NCBI RefSeq assembly: GCF_024730565.1
Contig: NZ_CP077725.1
Coordinates: 372,001-436,000 of the forward strand
Length of the DNA stretch: 64,000 nt
Source: Clostridium sp. CM027
Lineage (GTDB): Bacteria > Bacillota > Clostridia > Clostridiales > Clostridiaceae
Direction of reading: 5' to 3'
In this document: piece after piece, positions 11,301 to 20,835 of the stretch
Layout of the letters: each line of letters begins with the position of its first letter
How positions within the stretch are numbered: position 1 is the first letter of the stretch
Position numbers and translations under genes: made by a program
Notes under the pieces: model-generated
The model's database searches: none
The model's input: only the letters and a program-made list of their open reading frames with translations
Told to the model about the DNA's origin: nothing

Positions 11301-12659
11301 TTGTTTGGAAAGGGGCATACCTTTAAGGCTGGAACAATTGGAACAATTGCTGACAAAACTGCTTATGGTTATGTGAAAAAATATTTAGGAGAAAAAAACG
11401 TTATGGTCCCTCAAGCTGAAATAGAACGACTTGTGCTAGGGTGTACTGGCGTTAAGAGAACCTCAGGGCAACATCCAGGTGGAATAATGGTTGTTCCAAG
11501 TGACAATGATATACATAATTTTTGCCCAGTACAACACCCTGCTGACGATCCAAATTCAGATATTATTACAACTCATTTTGATTATCATTCCATAAGTGGA
11601 AGGCTATTGAAACTGGATATTCTTGGACATGATGATCCTACAATGCTTAAAATGCTTCAAGATTTAACTGGACTCGACCCTATAACTATTCCACTATCAG
11701 ATCCGAGTGTAATAAGTTTATTTACATCTCCTGCGGCACTGGGGCTCACCATTAAAGAGTTGGGCTGTGAAGTAGGAAGTTACGGTGTTCCAGAATTTGG
11801 TACGAAATTTGTTAGACAAATGCTTTTAGATACACAGCCTAAATCTTTTTCAGACTTGGTTAGAATTTCTGGACTCTCTCATGGTACTGACGTATGGATT
11901 AATAATGCACAATATTATATTAAAGAAGGATTTACTACACTTAAAGATTGTATTTCTACAAGAGATGATATAATGGTTTATCTAATGCAGAAAAATCTTG
12001 AACCTAAGACTGCTTTTACTATCATGGAGAAGGTACGAAAAGGTAAAGGGCTTACGGAAGACGATGAGAAAGTAATGAGAGAGCATGACGTGCCAGATTG
12101 GTATATAGGGTCATGTAAAAAGATAAAGTACATGTTTCCTAAAGGACATGCAGTTGCATATGTAATGATGGCGGTAAGAATAGCATATTATAAGGTTTAT
12201 TACCCAAAGGAATACTATGCTACTTTCTTTACTATAAGAGCAGATGACTTTGATGCTAATTTGATTGTAAAAGGTGAGAGTGCTATAAGTGCTAAAATGG
12301 ATGAACTAACAGCTCTAGGTAAGGACATAGGTATGAAAGAAAAAGGACTTCTTACAGCGCTGGAGTTATCTTTTGAAATGTATAAAAGAGGGATAAAATT
12401 ATTAAATGTAGATCTTTATAAGTCTGAGGCAGTTAAATTTACAATTGAAGATGACGCGATAAGGCCTCCACTAAGCGGGCTTGAAGGTGTAGGTGAAAAT
12501 GCCGCTAAAAGCATAGTTTTGGAAAGACCTGAAGGGGAGTTTATATCTAAAGAAGATTTGAGAATTCGCTGCAAGGTTTCCAAAACAGTTATTGAGTCCT
12601 TAGATAATCATGGGTGTTTAAAAGAACTACCTGATACAAATCAGTTGTCGTTTTTTTAG
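8337..12659 (+). CDS. polC: DNA polymerase III PolC-type alpha subunit
   Basis: Replicative polymerase of low-GC Gram-positives with built-in proofreading. It has 1440 residues, full length. The order is: N-terminal domain; OB fold (about 230-330); first PHP part beginning [14 protein letters not shown] (about 342); DEDDh exonuclease with VVFDLETTG (about 428), AHNADFD and [10 protein letters not shown] (about 567); the rest of PHP; and the polymerase core with [18 protein letters not shown] (about 883). The core also has a zinc finger (CPDC...CPNC, about 915-945) and [10 protein letters not shown] (about 967). The start follows CAGGAGG at 8323-8329. Transcription must cross repeat copy B or start inside it; no clear promoter was found. 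Confidence 0.98.
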   Translation: MNVNLAEMLKNDFNLNEETLAADIKVLRVQYLKKSNKLRVLIKSLEDIDDNKKLLIKNIISKRVGSFEDIQLICYKDVSNATIEDIKDKFWVDVVNVIATSQPSSKDSLLKSSRIIENGTLKIQCGNDFMCKILRDKNIEILIKDTINDMFGVSSLVKLEHNSKLSKEDYFGKKEKENEVIIKEIIKNINIEKKDKPQSNNQNNDKTNKFSKPGYRKDEAADANTIMGRNIKSETIAIGEIDEASGIVCVCGDIFKIKIIETKTGRIIITFYITDYSSSITVKCFPKPKDVEKIMDEIKVGLFCKVRGEASYDTYAKEVVVMARDIIKLKKIERMDTAQEKRVELHLHTQMSAMDGISPAAKLVERAAKWGHCAVAITDHGVVQAFPEAMDAAKKNKIKVIYGVEGYLVDDGVPIVINSKNENIDDCFVVFDLETTGLSSENDRITEIGAVKVENGKIVDRFNEFVNPGIDIPYKITELTGITNDMVAGSASIEEVLPNFLQFARGSVVVAHNADFDTSFIKKNSERLNLKFENAIMDTIPLAKYLLPDLKTFKLNVVAKHLGITLENHHRAVDDAKATAQILLHCFGLLKENNIFDLDTLNKEFLGDFNIKKANTYHVIILAKNQVGLKNLYKLISASNLEHFHRRPRLPKTLIEKYRDGLIVGSACEAGQVYKEVLHGKSEEDIRKIVKFYDYLEIQPLLNNKFMIKNGTVKDESELMDINRKICAIGEKNNLPVVATGDVHFLEASDEVFRKILMAGKGFSDADDQPPLYFKTTNEMLKEFSYLGEKKCREVVIGNPNKIAEMVEVIKPIPDGTYTPKIEGAEEDIRKMTSDKVHSIYGDSLPEVVEKRLEKELNSIINNGYAVLYLIAEKLVAKSIADGYLVGSRGSVGSSFAANMSNITEVNGLPPHYVCPDCKKSEFFLDGSIGSGADLPDKECPNCGALYKKDGHDIPFETFLGFEGDKEPDIDLNFSGENQADIHRYTEVLFGKGHTFKAGTIGTIADKTAYGYVKKYLGEKNVMVPQAEIERLVLGCTGVKRTSGQHPGGIMVVPSDNDIHNFCPVQHPADDPNSDIITTHFDYHSISGRLLKLDILGHDDPTMLKMLQDLTGLDPITIPLSDPSVISLFTSPAALGLTIKELGCEVGSYGVPEFGTKFVRQMLLDTQPKSFSDLVRISGLSHGTDVWINNAQYYIKEGFTTLKDCISTRDDIMVYLMQKNLEPKTAFTIMEKVRKGKGLTEDDEKVMREHDVPDWYIGSCKKIKYMFPKGHAVAYVMMAVRIAYYKVYYPKEYYATFFTIRADDFDANLIVKGESAISAKMDELTALGKDIGMKEKGLLTALELSFEMYKRGIKLLNVDLYKSEAVKFTIEDDAIRPPLSGLEGVGENAAKSIVLERPEGEFISKEDLRIRCKVSKTVIESLDNHGCLKELPDTNQLSFF

Positions 12660-12676
12660 CTAAATGCAATTAACCC

Positions 12677-12705
12677 TTGAAATAGCAAATTTTATATGAT
12701 AGAAT
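12677..12705 (+). promoter_or_regulatory. SigA-type promoter of the rimP-nusA-infB operon
   Basis: TTGAAA (12677-12682), 17-nt spacer, TAGAAT (12700-12705). It lies just after polC and about 160 nt before rimP, leaving a long leader that contains three hairpins. Confidence 0.75.
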
Positions 12706-12717
12706 AATATATATTAG

Positions 12718-12797
12718 TTACCGTTGGTAATTTTATTTCAAGAGAGTAGGCTCGTCCTACTCTCTATTTATTGAAACGCAACTCATGGTTGCGTTTT
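12718..12797 (+). promoter_or_regulatory. Three-hairpin leader with terminator-like stem before rimP-nusA
   Basis: Three consecutive stems follow the promoter: TTACC/GGTAA (12718-12730); a perfect 10-bp stem (12741-12750 with 12756-12765); and AAACGCAAC/GTTGCGTTT (12774-12782 with 12788-12796) ending in TTTT. The last resembles an intrinsic terminator inside the leader. A transcription-attenuation control of the nusA operon, perhaps by NusA itself, is an inference. Confidence 0.6.
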
Positions 12798-12862
12798 AAT
12801 TATAATATTACGATTAATTATGTAATAATTGTAGAAAATTTTTATAAAAGGAGGGTGTTAAA

Positions 12863-13321
12863 ATGAAAAATGCCTTGTTGCAAAAACTTAGAAAAATAAT
12901 TCAACCAATAGCAGAAAAAAATAATTGCGAATTATATTATTTGGAGTATGTAAAAGAATCAGGAGAAAATTTCTTGAGGATTTATATAGATAGTTCTAAT
13001 GGGATATCGTTAGAAGATTGTGAAAAAACAAGTAGAGCTGTAAGTGAAATATTAGATGTAGAAGATCTAATAACTGATAGTTACTGTTTAGAAGTCTCCT
13101 CTCCAGGAATTGAGAGAATTTTATATGATGACAATCATCTGAAAAAATATATAGGCCAAAACGTATTAATTAATTTAAATAGTCTATATGAGGGAACAAA
13201 AAAAATTGAAGGCAATTTATTAGGATTTTCGGATGTGCAAATAGAAATTGAATATGATGGGAATAATATATCTATTCCGAAAGAAAAGATTTCCATTGTG
13301 AGTTTGAAACCGGTGCTGTAA
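12863..13321 (+). CDS. rimP: Ribosome maturation factor RimP
   Basis: Assists 30S subunit assembly. It has 152 residues, with the YhbC/RimP two-domain layout: an N-terminal alpha-beta domain with CELYYLEYVKE and FLRIYIDSSNGISLEDCEKTSRAVSEILD, the conserved YCLEVSSPGIERIL (about 73-86), and an SH3-like C-terminal domain. AAGGAGGG precedes the ATG. First gene of the nusA-infB operon; nusA begins 13 nt downstream. Confidence 0.95.
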   Translation: MKNALLQKLRKIIQPIAEKNNCELYYLEYVKESGENFLRIYIDSSNGISLEDCEKTSRAVSEILDVEDLITDSYCLEVSSPGIERILYDDNHLKKYIGQNVLINLNSLYEGTKKIEGNLLGFSDVQIEIEYDGNNISIPKEKISIVSLKPVL

Positions 13322-13334
13322 GGAGGAAGTTAAA

Positions 13335-14465
13335 ATGAATCAGGAATTTATTGAAGCATTGAGAGAAATTGTAGAACAAAAGGGAATCAGTGAAGATTTA
13401 CTTTTTGAAACTATTGAGGATGCATTAGTTGCAGCATATAAGAAGAATTTTGCTACTCTATCTAATAGTAACCAAAGTGTAAAAGTGTCAATGAATAGAG
13501 AAACAGGTGAAATACATATTTATGGTCAAAAAACAGTTGTAGAAGAAGTATTTGAGGATGCCAATGAAATATCACTAGAAGGAGCTAAAGAATATAGCCC
13601 TAAATATCAAATTGATGATACTGTTGATATTGAAGTTACTCCAAGAAAATTTGGAAGAATAGCTGCACAAGCTGCAAAACAAGTGGTTATTCAAAGAATT
13701 AAAGAGGCTGAAAGAAATATAATTTACAATGAATTTATAACCAAAGAATTTGATATTATTACAGGAAGTGTTATAAGGAAAGATAGAGGAAATGTATTTA
13801 TAGATTTAGGTAAAATTGAAGCTGTGCTTGGAGCTAATGAACAAATGCCTGGCGAGGAATATAATTTTAATGAAAAGTTGAAACTATATATTGTTGAAGT
13901 TAAAAATACTACTAAAGGTGCTCAAGTAGGAGTATCAAGAACGCATCCAGGTCTTGTAAAACGATTATTTGAATTAGAGGTGCCAGAAGTTTTTGGTGGA
14001 GTGGTTGAAATAAAAAGTATTTCAAGAGAAGCAGGATCAAGAACTAAGATTGCGGTATATTCAAACGATGAGAATGTTGATGCTATGGGAGCTTGTGTTG
14101 GGCCAAAAGGTATCAGAGTTCAAAATATAGTTAATGAATTAAGAAATGAAAAAATTGATATTATTAAATGGAGTAAGAAATCTGAAGAGTACATTTCAAA
14201 TGCGCTAAGCCCTGCAAAAGTATTGAATGTAGTAGTTGAAGAAGTTTCTAAATCTGCAAAAGTTATAGTGGAAGATAATCAATTATCATTAGCTATTGGA
14301 AAAGAAGGTCAAAATGTTAGATTGGCAGCGAGATTAACAGGTTGGAAAATTGACATAAAAAGTAGAACACAAGCCCAATATAACATGGAAGATATTGAAG
14401 ATATTGAAGATATTCAAGTTATTGAAAATGAAAATAAAGTAATTGAAACCATTACTGAAGAGTAG
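13335..14465 (+). CDS. nusA: Transcription termination/antitermination factor NusA
   Basis: RNA polymerase-binding elongation factor that promotes pausing and termination. It has 376 residues: N-terminal RNAP-binding domain (1-125), S1 domain (about 135-200, GSVIRKDRGNVFIDLGKIEAVL), and two KH domains (about 225-345, with GACVGPKGIRVQNI and AIGKEGQNVRLAARLTGW). As in other Firmicutes it lacks the proteobacterial C-terminal acidic repeats. It does end in a short acidic tail with a triplicated 9-bp unit encoding EDIEDIEDI. AGGAGG precedes the ATG. Confidence 0.97.
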   Translation: MNQEFIEALREIVEQKGISEDLLFETIEDALVAAYKKNFATLSNSNQSVKVSMNRETGEIHIYGQKTVVEEVFEDANEISLEGAKEYSPKYQIDDTVDIEVTPRKFGRIAAQAAKQVVIQRIKEAERNIIYNEFITKEFDIITGSVIRKDRGNVFIDLGKIEAVLGANEQMPGEEYNFNEKLKLYIVEVKNTTKGAQVGVSRTHPGLVKRLFELEVPEVFGGVVEIKSISREAGSRTKIAVYSNDENVDAMGACVGPKGIRVQNIVNELRNEKIDIIKWSKKSEEYISNALSPAKVLNVVVEEVSKSAKVIVEDNQLSLAIGKEGQNVRLAARLTGWKIDIKSRTQAQYNMEDIEDIEDIQVIENENKVIETITEE

Positions 14466-14476
14466 GTGATAGCTTT

Positions 14477-14764
14477 ATGAAAGTGAAAAAAATACCTCAG
14501 CGCATGTGCACAGGTTGTATGGAAATGAAATGCAAAAAAGAATTATTACGCATAGTTCATAGCAAAGAAGGCGAAATTTCTATAGACTTAACAGGAAAAA
14601 AACCAGGTAGAGGCGCATATGTTTGTAAGAATATGGAATGCTTTGAAAAATCTTTTAAAACAAAAAGATTAGAGCGAAACTTAGGTGGAAAAATAAGTGA
14701 AGAAATTTATGGTAAACTAAGGGATAAGATAAATTACGAGGATGAGGTAAATCATGAACAATAA
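14477..14764 (+). CDS. ylxR: YlxR-family nucleic-acid-binding protein
   Basis: Small protein (95 residues) of the DUF448/YlxR family found between nusA and infB in Gram-positives. Family hallmarks are RMCTGCMEMKCKKELLRIV (about residues 9-27) and GRGAYVCKNMECFEKS. The fold is reported to bind RNA, and Bacillus YlxR has been linked to transcription control. Position and sequence are both typical. Its end overlaps the start of the next gene by 11 nt, indicating translational coupling. Confidence 0.92.
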   Translation: MKVKKIPQRMCTGCMEMKCKKELLRIVHSKEGEISIDLTGKKPGRGAYVCKNMECFEKSFKTKRLERNLGGKISEEIYGKLRDKINYEDEVNHEQ

Positions 14765-15065
14765 ATTTTTTCAATTTTTGGGTTTAACTAAAAAGGCAGG
14801 CAAACTTATTGAAGGGTACAATCAATGTGAAGATGCACTATCACACGGGAGAGGGACCCTCATAATTTTGTCAGAGGAGAGCGCTACCAATACTAAAGAT
14901 AAATTTAGAAGATTAGCTATCAAAAGGGTTATACCTCTTATAGAAGGAATATCCAATGAGACTTTAGGCAAGTGCTTAGGTAGAGCAGAAATCAATGTTT
15001 TGTGCGTAAATGACAAAAAAATGAGTAATAAGCTATTAAGCTTATGGAATGAAAATGATGAATAA
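14754..15065 (+). CDS. ylxQ: YlxQ-type L7Ae-family ribosomal protein
   Basis: 103-residue member of the L7Ae/L30e family, RNA-binding proteins that recognise kink-turns. It starts with KFFQFLGLTKKAGKLIEGYNQCEDAL, the family N-terminus, and has LIILSEESATNTKDKFR. It is encoded in the canonical place between ylxR and infB and overlaps ylxR by 11 nt. The exact RNA target is unknown from sequence. Confidence 0.92.
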   Translation: MNNKFFQFLGLTKKAGKLIEGYNQCEDALSHGRGTLIILSEESATNTKDKFRRLAIKRVIPLIEGISNETLGKCLGRAEINVLCVNDKKMSNKLLSLWNENDE

Positions 15066-15088
15066 ATTAAATTTCGGGGGTGAATGAT

Positions 15089-17164
15089 TTGGCAAAAGTC
15101 AGAATATATGAATTAGCAAAAGAGTTAGAAGTGTCAAGTAAAGAATTAATTAATGTACTATTAGAAGAGTTTAGTATAAAGGCCAAAAATCATATGAGTG
15201 TGATTGAGGAAGAAGATGCTGAGTTAATAAAGGAACTTTATAGTGATGAAAATTCAGGACTTAAGGATAATAAAAATGAAACAGTGGAACACTATGAAAA
15301 CTTAGCTAATGAAGATGCTAATAAAGTTGTTATTAGAAAAAGAGGTAGAAAAGGTAGAGATGAATTAGGAAGCGGAAACAATGCGGTTGAAGCAATAGAT
15401 GATGAAGTTGTAGTAATCAAAAGTACTATTACAGTTAAAGACTTAGCTGATACGTTAAAGAGACCTTATGTAGAAGTAATAAAACAACTTATTTTTATAG
15501 GTGTTATGGCTGGGATGAATCAAGAAATTGATTTCGCTACAGCTGAAAAAGTAATAGAAAAATATGGTGCACTTGCTGTACTAAAAGATGAAGAAGAAGG
15601 AAAAATTGCTGATGAAGAAGACTTCGGAAATGTTGAAGTTGAAATAGATACAGACAAAAAACCAGCAGTTGTTACAGTTATGGGTCATGTTGATCACGGC
15701 AAGACATCGCTACTTGACTGTATTAGGAAAGCTAAAGTTACAGAAACAGAAGCGGGCGGAATAACACAACATATAGGTGCATATACTGTCGATATTAATG
15801 GTGAAAAAATTACATTTTTAGATACACCTGGTCACGAAGCTTTCACAGCAATGAGAGCAAGAGGTGCCCAAATAACTGATATAGTTATACTTGTTGTAGC
15901 TGCAGATGATGGTATTATGCCACAAACTGAAGAAGCTATAAATCACTGTAAAGCGGCTAAGGTACCAATGATAGTAGCTATAAACAAGATAGATAGGCCA
16001 GGAGCTAATGTTGATAAAGTTAAGCAAGAATTAACAGAACATGGACTTGTAGCAGAAGATTGGGGCGGAGACACAATTTGTGTTCCAGTATCAGCTCATA
16101 CTAAAGAGGGTATAGATACTTTGCTTGAAATGGTAGTGATTACAGCAGAAATGTTAGAGCTAAAAGCAAACCCTAGTAGACTTGCAAAAGGAACTGTAGT
16201 AGAAGCTAAACTTGACAAAGGTCGCGGACCACTTGCTACTTTACTCGTGCAAAATGGTACACTAAAAGCTGGAGATTCTATAATTGTTGGTTCAACTTAT
16301 GGAAGAATAAGAGCAATGTTTGATGATAAGGGTAACAAAATAAAGACAGCAGGACCTTCTATACCAGTAGAAATACTTGGATTATCTGAAGTTCCAGCAG
16401 CTGGAGATAGATTTAATGTAGTTAAAGATGAGAAAACTGCAAGAAATATGGCAGAAACTAGAAAAACAAATTTAAGAGAAGAACATTTTGAATCTAGTAA
16501 TAGAGTTTCCATGGAAAACCTATATAGCCAAATACAAGAAGGATCTGTTAAAGAACTTGGTGTAATTGTTAAAGCTGATGTTCAAGGATCTGTAGAAGCT
16601 GTAAGACAATCTCTCGAAAAATTATCTACTGATAATGTTAAAGTAAGGGTTATCCATTCTGGAGTTGGCGCTATTACAGAAACAGATGTTGTACTTGCAG
16701 CAGCTTCAAACGCAATAATTATAGGGTTTAATGTAAGACCAGATAATAATGCTTCTTTAATTGGTGAGAAAGAAAATGTAGAAATTAAAACCTATAGAAT
16801 AATTTATGACGCTCTTGATGATATAAAAGATGCAATGGTTGGAATGCTCGATCCTGTATATAAAGAAGTTGTCTTAGGTAGAGTTGAAATAAGACAAATA
16901 TATAAAGTTTCAAGTGTAGGAACAATAGCAGGGTCTTATGTATTGAACGGTAAAATCACGAGAAACAGTAGCGTACGAGTACTTAGAAATGGAATAGTAA
17001 TTACTGAATCAACTTTAGCTTCCTTAAAAAGATTTAAAGATGATGCAAAAGAGGTCGCTGCTGGATTTGAATGTGGATTAAGTGTAGAAAAATTCAATGA
17101 TATTAAAGAAGGCGACATTATTGAAGCATTCATAATGGAAGAAGTAAAACCAAAATTAATATAA
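15089..17164 (+). CDS. infB: Translation initiation factor IF-2
   Basis: GTPase that brings fMet-tRNA to the 30S subunit. It has 691 residues from the TTG at 15089, which is placed 7 nt after GGGGGTG. An in-frame GTG at 15080 overlaps that ribosome site and is rejected. The N-terminus [20 protein letters not shown] is the IF2 N-domain. G-domain motifs are [14 protein letters not shown] (about 198), DTPGHEAF (about 245) and NKID (about 298), followed by the domain II-IV segments, including the C-terminal fMet-tRNA-binding part. The linker after the N-domain is short, as in clostridia. Confidence 0.97.
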   Translation: MAKVRIYELAKELEVSSKELINVLLEEFSIKAKNHMSVIEEEDAELIKELYSDENSGLKDNKNETVEHYENLANEDANKVVIRKRGRKGRDELGSGNNAVEAIDDEVVVIKSTITVKDLADTLKRPYVEVIKQLIFIGVMAGMNQEIDFATAEKVIEKYGALAVLKDEEEGKIADEEDFGNVEVEIDTDKKPAVVTVMGHVDHGKTSLLDCIRKAKVTETEAGGITQHIGAYTVDINGEKITFLDTPGHEAFTAMRARGAQITDIVILVVAADDGIMPQTEEAINHCKAAKVPMIVAINKIDRPGANVDKVKQELTEHGLVAEDWGGDTICVPVSAHTKEGIDTLLEMVVITAEMLELKANPSRLAKGTVVEAKLDKGRGPLATLLVQNGTLKAGDSIIVGSTYGRIRAMFDDKGNKIKTAGPSIPVEILGLSEVPAAGDRFNVVKDEKTARNMAETRKTNLREEHFESSNRVSMENLYSQIQEGSVKELGVIVKADVQGSVEAVRQSLEKLSTDNVKVRVIHSGVGAITETDVVLAAASNAIIIGFNVRPDNNASLIGEKENVEIKTYRIIYDALDDIKDAMVGMLDPVYKEVVLGRVEIRQIYKVSSVGTIAGSYVLNGKITRNSSVRVLRNGIVITESTLASLKRFKDDAKEVAAGFECGLSVEKFNDIKEGDIIEAFIMEEVKPKLI

Positions 17165-17185
17165 GTATAAGGAGTAGTGAATTGT

Positions 17186-17593
17186 ATGGTTAGTTATAGA
17201 AATGGTAGAATAAATGAAGAAATTAAAAAAGATGTAAGCAATACAATTCAAAACAAAATAAAGGATCCAAGATTAAGTGCTATGGTAAGTGTAACAAAAG
17301 TAGACACAACAAAAGACCTAAGCTATACAAAAATTTATGTTAGTATATTTGGTGACAAAAATGCTAAGAAAGAAACACTTCAAGCACTTAAAAGTTCAAC
17401 TAGTCTCATTAGAAAAGAAATAGGGAGTCATGTTAAGTTAAGACATGTTCCTCAGGTTATTATAGAGGTAGATGAAACTATAGAACGTGCAATACATTTA
17501 GAAGGCATTTTTAATCAAATAAAAGAAAAAACTAAGAATGATGAAGATATAAATGAGGAAGATGGCAACGAAAAAGATAACAATGAAGATTAA
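17186..17593 (+). CDS. rbfA: Ribosome-binding factor A
   Basis: 30S maturation factor with a type-II KH fold. It has 135 residues from the ATG at 17186; an in-frame GTG at 17177 sits only 3 nt from AAGGAG and is less likely. Visible are RNGRINEEIKKDVSNTIQ, KDPRLSAMVSVTKVDTTKDLSYTKIYVS and LRHVPQVIIEVDETIERA. The C-terminus is an unusually acidic, low-complexity tail (NDEDINEEDGNEKDNNED). Its coding sequence overlaps the next gene. Confidence 0.95.
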   Translation: MVSYRNGRINEEIKKDVSNTIQNKIKDPRLSAMVSVTKVDTTKDLSYTKIYVSIFGDKNAKKETLQALKSSTSLIRKEIGSHVKLRHVPQVIIEVDETIERAIHLEGIFNQIKEKTKNDEDINEEDGNEKDNNED

Positions 17594-18545
17594 TGATATT
17601 GTTACCAGAATTAAGTTATTCAAAAAAATTGCTATAACTTTTCATACTTCACCAGATGGTGATTCAATTGGTAGCGCATTAGCGCTGCTTATTGGTCTTA
17701 GAAAATTAAACAAGGAAGTATATATAATTTCAAAAGAAGTTATTCCGCAAACTTTTTTATTTTTGCCTTGCTCTGATGAAATTAATGGTGAAACAAGTCA
17801 GCCGTTAAAGGATACGGAATGTGTAATAGTGTTAGATTGTGGTGATTTTAAAAGAATTAATGCTAATTTATGTATGCAAAACAAAAAGTTTGAATTAATA
17901 AATATAGATCATCATTTATCTAATGATTTATATGGAGATTTAAATTTTGTCGATACAAAATCTTCTGCAGTGGGAGAAATTGCATACGAAGTTCTTAGAC
18001 TTCTCCATGTAGAATTAGACAAAGGAATAGCTACATGTTTGTATACTTCCTTAATTACAGATACAGGCTGCTTTAGACATTCGAATACCACAGCAGTAAC
18101 TCATGGTATCGCTGGTGAACTTATAAATACAGGTATAGATTTCAGTAACATCCATAGAAAAATTTTTGAAAATAAGAAATTTGAAAAGATAAAATTTTAT
18201 GGAGAAATTATTAGTGATATGACAGTAGAACTCAATGGTAAAGTCTGTATTATGCATATATCTAAAAATGTACTTGGAAAATTCAATTTGGCGTCCTCGG
18301 ATACATCAGATGTTATTACTTTTGGTGATTCAATAGATACCGTTGAAGTTACTATTCTTATAAAAGAAGCTGAGAATGGTGTTAAAGTAAGTTTAAGATC
18401 TAAGTCTTTAGTAGATGTTAGTAAAATTGCAGAAGGTTTTAGTGGTGGAGGTCATATTAGAGCTTCAGGTTTTTATGCAGAAGCAAATTTTGATGATATT
18501 AAAGTTAAATTAATAGAAATTTTAGAAAAAGAGTTGATGAAATGA
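17553..18545 (+). CDS. nrnA: DHH/DHHA1 phosphoesterase, NrnA type (oligoribonuclease / pAp phosphatase)
   Basis: Cleaves short oligoribonucleotides and 3',5'-bisphosphoadenosine. It has 330 residues from the first ATG, and in-frame ATGs at 17562 and 17583 are also possible; the last gives MKINDIVTRIK and 11 nt overlap with rbfA. The true start cannot be fixed because no ribosome site is well placed. DHH motifs are HTSPDGDSIGSALAL, VLDCGDFKR and NIDHHLSND; the DHHA1 domain ends in SGGGHIRASGF. It lies in the infB operon, between rbfA and truB as in Bacillus relatives. Confidence 0.93.
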   Translation: MRKMATKKITMKINDIVTRIKLFKKIAITFHTSPDGDSIGSALALLIGLRKLNKEVYIISKEVIPQTFLFLPCSDEINGETSQPLKDTECVIVLDCGDFKRINANLCMQNKKFELINIDHHLSNDLYGDLNFVDTKSSAVGEIAYEVLRLLHVELDKGIATCLYTSLITDTGCFRHSNTTAVTHGIAGELINTGIDFSNIHRKIFENKKFEKIKFYGEIISDMTVELNGKVCIMHISKNVLGKFNLASSDTSDVITFGDSIDTVEVTILIKEAENGVKVSLRSKSLVDVSKIAEGFSGGGHIRASGFYAEANFDDIKVKLIEILEKELMK

Positions 18546-19411
18546 ACGGTATATTAAATGTATTTAAACCTACCGGAATTACTTCTTTTGATGTAGTACG
18601 TAAAATAAGAAAAATCAGCAATGTAAAAAAAGTAGGCCACGCTGGCACTCTAGATCCTGAGGCTAGCGGGGTTTTACCTGTTTGTATAGGAAAAGCAACG
18701 AAGGCTATTGACTATATAATGGGTGACTTTAAAATTTATGAAGCTGAATTAAAGTTGGGAGTTATTACAGATACATATGATAGAGAAGGTAAGATTCTTA
18801 GTGAAAGTGAAGTTAATGCAACCGAACAAGAAATTATTCGCGCTATTAATTCATTTATAGGTGAAATAAAACAAATTCCTCCTATGTACTCAGCTCTAAA
18901 GGTTAATGGGAAAAAACTTTATGAATTGGCAAGGTCTGGAATAGAAATAGAGAGAGAAGCAAGGACTTTAGTAATTTATGATATAGATATTATTGATATT
19001 AAAACACCTTACGTAAAGTTTAGGGTTAAATGCTCTAAGGGTACATATATTAGAAGTCTATGTTATGATATTGGGCAATTATTAAAATGCGGTGGTATGA
19101 TGTGGAATTTACAAAGAATTGCTACAGGGCCATTTCATATTGAAGATGCTATAAATATTGAAGATTTAAACGAGGAAAACATAAACAAACATGTTATGCC
19201 TATAGAAAAGATTTTTCAAAACAATAGTAAAATTACCATAGAAGATAGATTTGTTAAATTCTTATTAAATGGTGTTGTAGTAAAAGATAGAGCACTAACT
19301 CGCAAATTTGAAGTTGATATAATATATAATATATATAATAAAGATAATGACTTTGTTGGAATTGCACATAGAAGTAATGATAGTGTTAAGCTAATAAAAT
19401 CATTTATATAG
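18542..19411 (+). CDS. truB: tRNA pseudouridine-55 synthase
   Basis: Makes pseudouridine 55 in the T-loop of tRNAs. It has 289 residues. The N-terminus is NGILNVFKPTGITSFDVV; the catalytic Asp is in HAGTLDPEASGVLPVCIGKATK (about residues 36-57). KGTYIRSLCYDIG marks the second conserved block, and a short PUA-like C-terminal domain follows. The start ATG overlaps the nrnA stop (ATGA), so the two are translationally coupled. Confidence 0.96.
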   Translation: MNGILNVFKPTGITSFDVVRKIRKISNVKKVGHAGTLDPEASGVLPVCIGKATKAIDYIMGDFKIYEAELKLGVITDTYDREGKILSESEVNATEQEIIRAINSFIGEIKQIPPMYSALKVNGKKLYELARSGIEIEREARTLVIYDIDIIDIKTPYVKFRVKCSKGTYIRSLCYDIGQLLKCGGMMWNLQRIATGPFHIEDAINIEDLNEENINKHVMPIEKIFQNNSKITIEDRFVKFLLNGVVVKDRALTRKFEVDIIYNIYNKDNDFVGIAHRSNDSVKLIKSFI

Positions 19412-19423
19412 GAGTATATTAAA

Positions 19424-20347
19424 ATGTTAGTTATAAAAGATAATTTTAAAACAAAACTTAAAGAACCAACGTACATTGCTTTAGGAAGTTTTGACGGCAT
19501 CCATTTAGGGCATATGTCTCTTGTAAATAGAACAGTAGTATTAGCAAAAGAAAATAATGCTAAAAGTATGATTTGTACCTTTAAAAATCATCCATTGTCT
19601 GTTATTAACAAGGAAATTTGTCCAAAGTTGATAATGGATAATGACACCAAAATAAATTTGTTAAAAAACACTGGTATTGATATTGTTAACTTAGTTAATT
19701 TTAATAAAGATTTTATGAAGATAACTCCGGAAGAGTTCATAAAAAATATGGTGAAGTTTTATAATGCAAAGGGAATAGTTGTTGGTTTTAATTATAGATT
19801 TGGATATAAAAATTTAGGTGATGTAGAAATGCTTAAAACATATAGTAGTATTTTAGGATATAAACTATATGTTTGTGAAGCCGTTAGTATTAACCATGAA
19901 ATTGTAAGTAGTTCAAAAATACGCCATCTAATAGCGGAGGGTAATATCACTAAAGCAGATGAGCTTTTAGGACGACCACACACTATTAGTGGGAAAGTAA
20001 TTAAGGGAAAACAATTTGGGAGAACTATTGGGTTTCCAACTGTAAATTTAAATTACAATAAAGAGTATATCATTCCTAAGGGAGGGGTGTACTATACTTT
20101 AGCGGAGTATGATAATAACTTTTACAGAGCTATAACCAACATAGGTTACAATCCTACTGTAGAAGGTGGCAAGCTATCAGTAGAAACGCATATTTTGAAC
20201 TTTGATAAAAAAATTTATAATGAAATAGTTAAAATTTATTTTATAAACAGAATAAGAGATGAAGTTAAATTTAATTCTATTGATGAATTAAAAAAGCAAC
20301 TTTTAAAGGATAAGGAATATGCAATAAATCAAAAAATAGAAAAATAA
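19424..20347 (+). CDS. ribF: Bifunctional riboflavin kinase / FAD synthetase
   Basis: Converts riboflavin to FMN and FMN to FAD. It has 307 residues. The N-terminal nucleotidyltransferase has GSFDGIHLGHMSLV (about residues 22-35) and the VGFNYRFGYKNLGDVEML and SSSKIRHLI blocks. The C-terminal kinase has GKQFGRTIGFPTVNL (about 203-217) with ITNIGYNPTVEGG. No FMN riboswitch is visible upstream; it is expressed from the truB operon. A hairpin that also overlaps the rpsO promoter follows. Confidence 0.96.
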   Translation: MLVIKDNFKTKLKEPTYIALGSFDGIHLGHMSLVNRTVVLAKENNAKSMICTFKNHPLSVINKEICPKLIMDNDTKINLLKNTGIDIVNLVNFNKDFMKITPEEFIKNMVKFYNAKGIVVGFNYRFGYKNLGDVEMLKTYSSILGYKLYVCEAVSINHEIVSSSKIRHLIAEGNITKADELLGRPHTISGKVIKGKQFGRTIGFPTVNLNYNKEYIIPKGGVYYTLAEYDNNFYRAITNIGYNPTVEGGKLSVETHILNFDKKIYNEIVKIYFINRIRDEVKFNSIDELKKQLLKDKEYAINQKIEK

Positions 20348-20350
20348 GTG

Positions 20351-20390
20351 CTAAGATGTAAAAATTAATTTACAATTTAATCTTAGTTTG
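20351..20390 (+). terminator. Hairpin after ribF
   Basis: CTAAGAT (20351-20357) pairs with ATCTTAG (20380-20386), with an inner GTAAA/TTTAC stem, followed by TTTG. It probably ends the rimP-ribF operon and overlaps the rpsO promoter. Confidence 0.55.
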
Positions 20391-20397
20391 TTATAAT
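20369..20397 (+). promoter_or_regulatory. SigA-type promoter of rpsO
   Basis: TTTACA (20369-20374), 17-nt spacer, TATAAT (20392-20397). Expected transcription start is near 20404, giving a leader of about 75 nt. Confidence 0.75.
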
Positions 20398-20403
20398 TGA
20401 TTT

Positions 20404-20478
20404 GAACCTTATGCTAAGTTCACCGAATCACCAACGGTGTACTTGGAATATGGGGATTATATTCGGAGGTGTTGTAAA
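20404..20478 (+). promoter_or_regulatory. rpsO leader, probable S15 autoregulatory RNA
   Basis: The leader can form two competing pairings: CACCG (20421-20425) with CGGTG (20435-20439), and CCGAAT (20423-20428) with ATTCGG (20461-20466). The latter runs into the ribosome site CGGAGG at 20464-20469. Overlapping helices that sequester the initiation region fit the known S15-binding rpsO leaders of other bacteria. The structure is seen in the sequence; S15 control is inferred. Confidence 0.6.
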
Positions 20479-20742
20479 ATGCAAAAAGCTAAAAAACAAG
20501 AAGTAATGTTAAAACATGCAAGACATGAAGGAGATACAGGTTCTCCAGAAGTGCAAATCGCACTACTTACTGAAAGAATTCAAGAGTTAAATGAACATTT
20601 GAAAATCCATAAAAAAGATCACCATTCAAGAAGAGGTCTATTAATGATGGTTGGACAAAGAAAAGGTATGATCGGTTACTTAAAGAACCAAGATATCGAA
20701 AGATATCGTGCAATTCTTGCAGAACTCGGACTAAGAAAATAA
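20479..20742 (+). CDS. rpsO: 30S ribosomal protein S15
   Basis: Primary 16S rRNA-binding protein of the 30S platform. It has 87 residues from the ATG at 20479, which follows CGGAGG by 9 nt; the longer frame from 20437 would add an atypical 14-residue extension. Motifs are [43 protein letters not shown] and [21 protein letters not shown]. It has its own promoter, leader and terminator, so it can be expressed apart from pnp. Confidence 0.97.
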   Translation: MQKAKKQEVMLKHARHEGDTGSPEVQIALLTERIQELNEHLKIHKKDHHSRRGLLMMVGQRKGMIGYLKNQDIERYRAILAELGLRK

Positions 20743-20745
20743 TTC

Positions 20746-20772
20746 AGAGCGGCTTAGCCGCTCTATTATTTT
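20746..20772 (+). terminator. Terminator after rpsO
   Basis: AGAGCGGC (20746-20753) and GCCGCTCT (20757-20764) form a perfect 8-bp stem with a 3-nt loop, followed by ATTATTTT. Confidence 0.85.
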
Positions 20773-20835
20773 AGATTAGGGGAAATATATACAATTAGCT
20801 AATAATATTAGTGCAAATTGAAGGGAGGCAAATAT

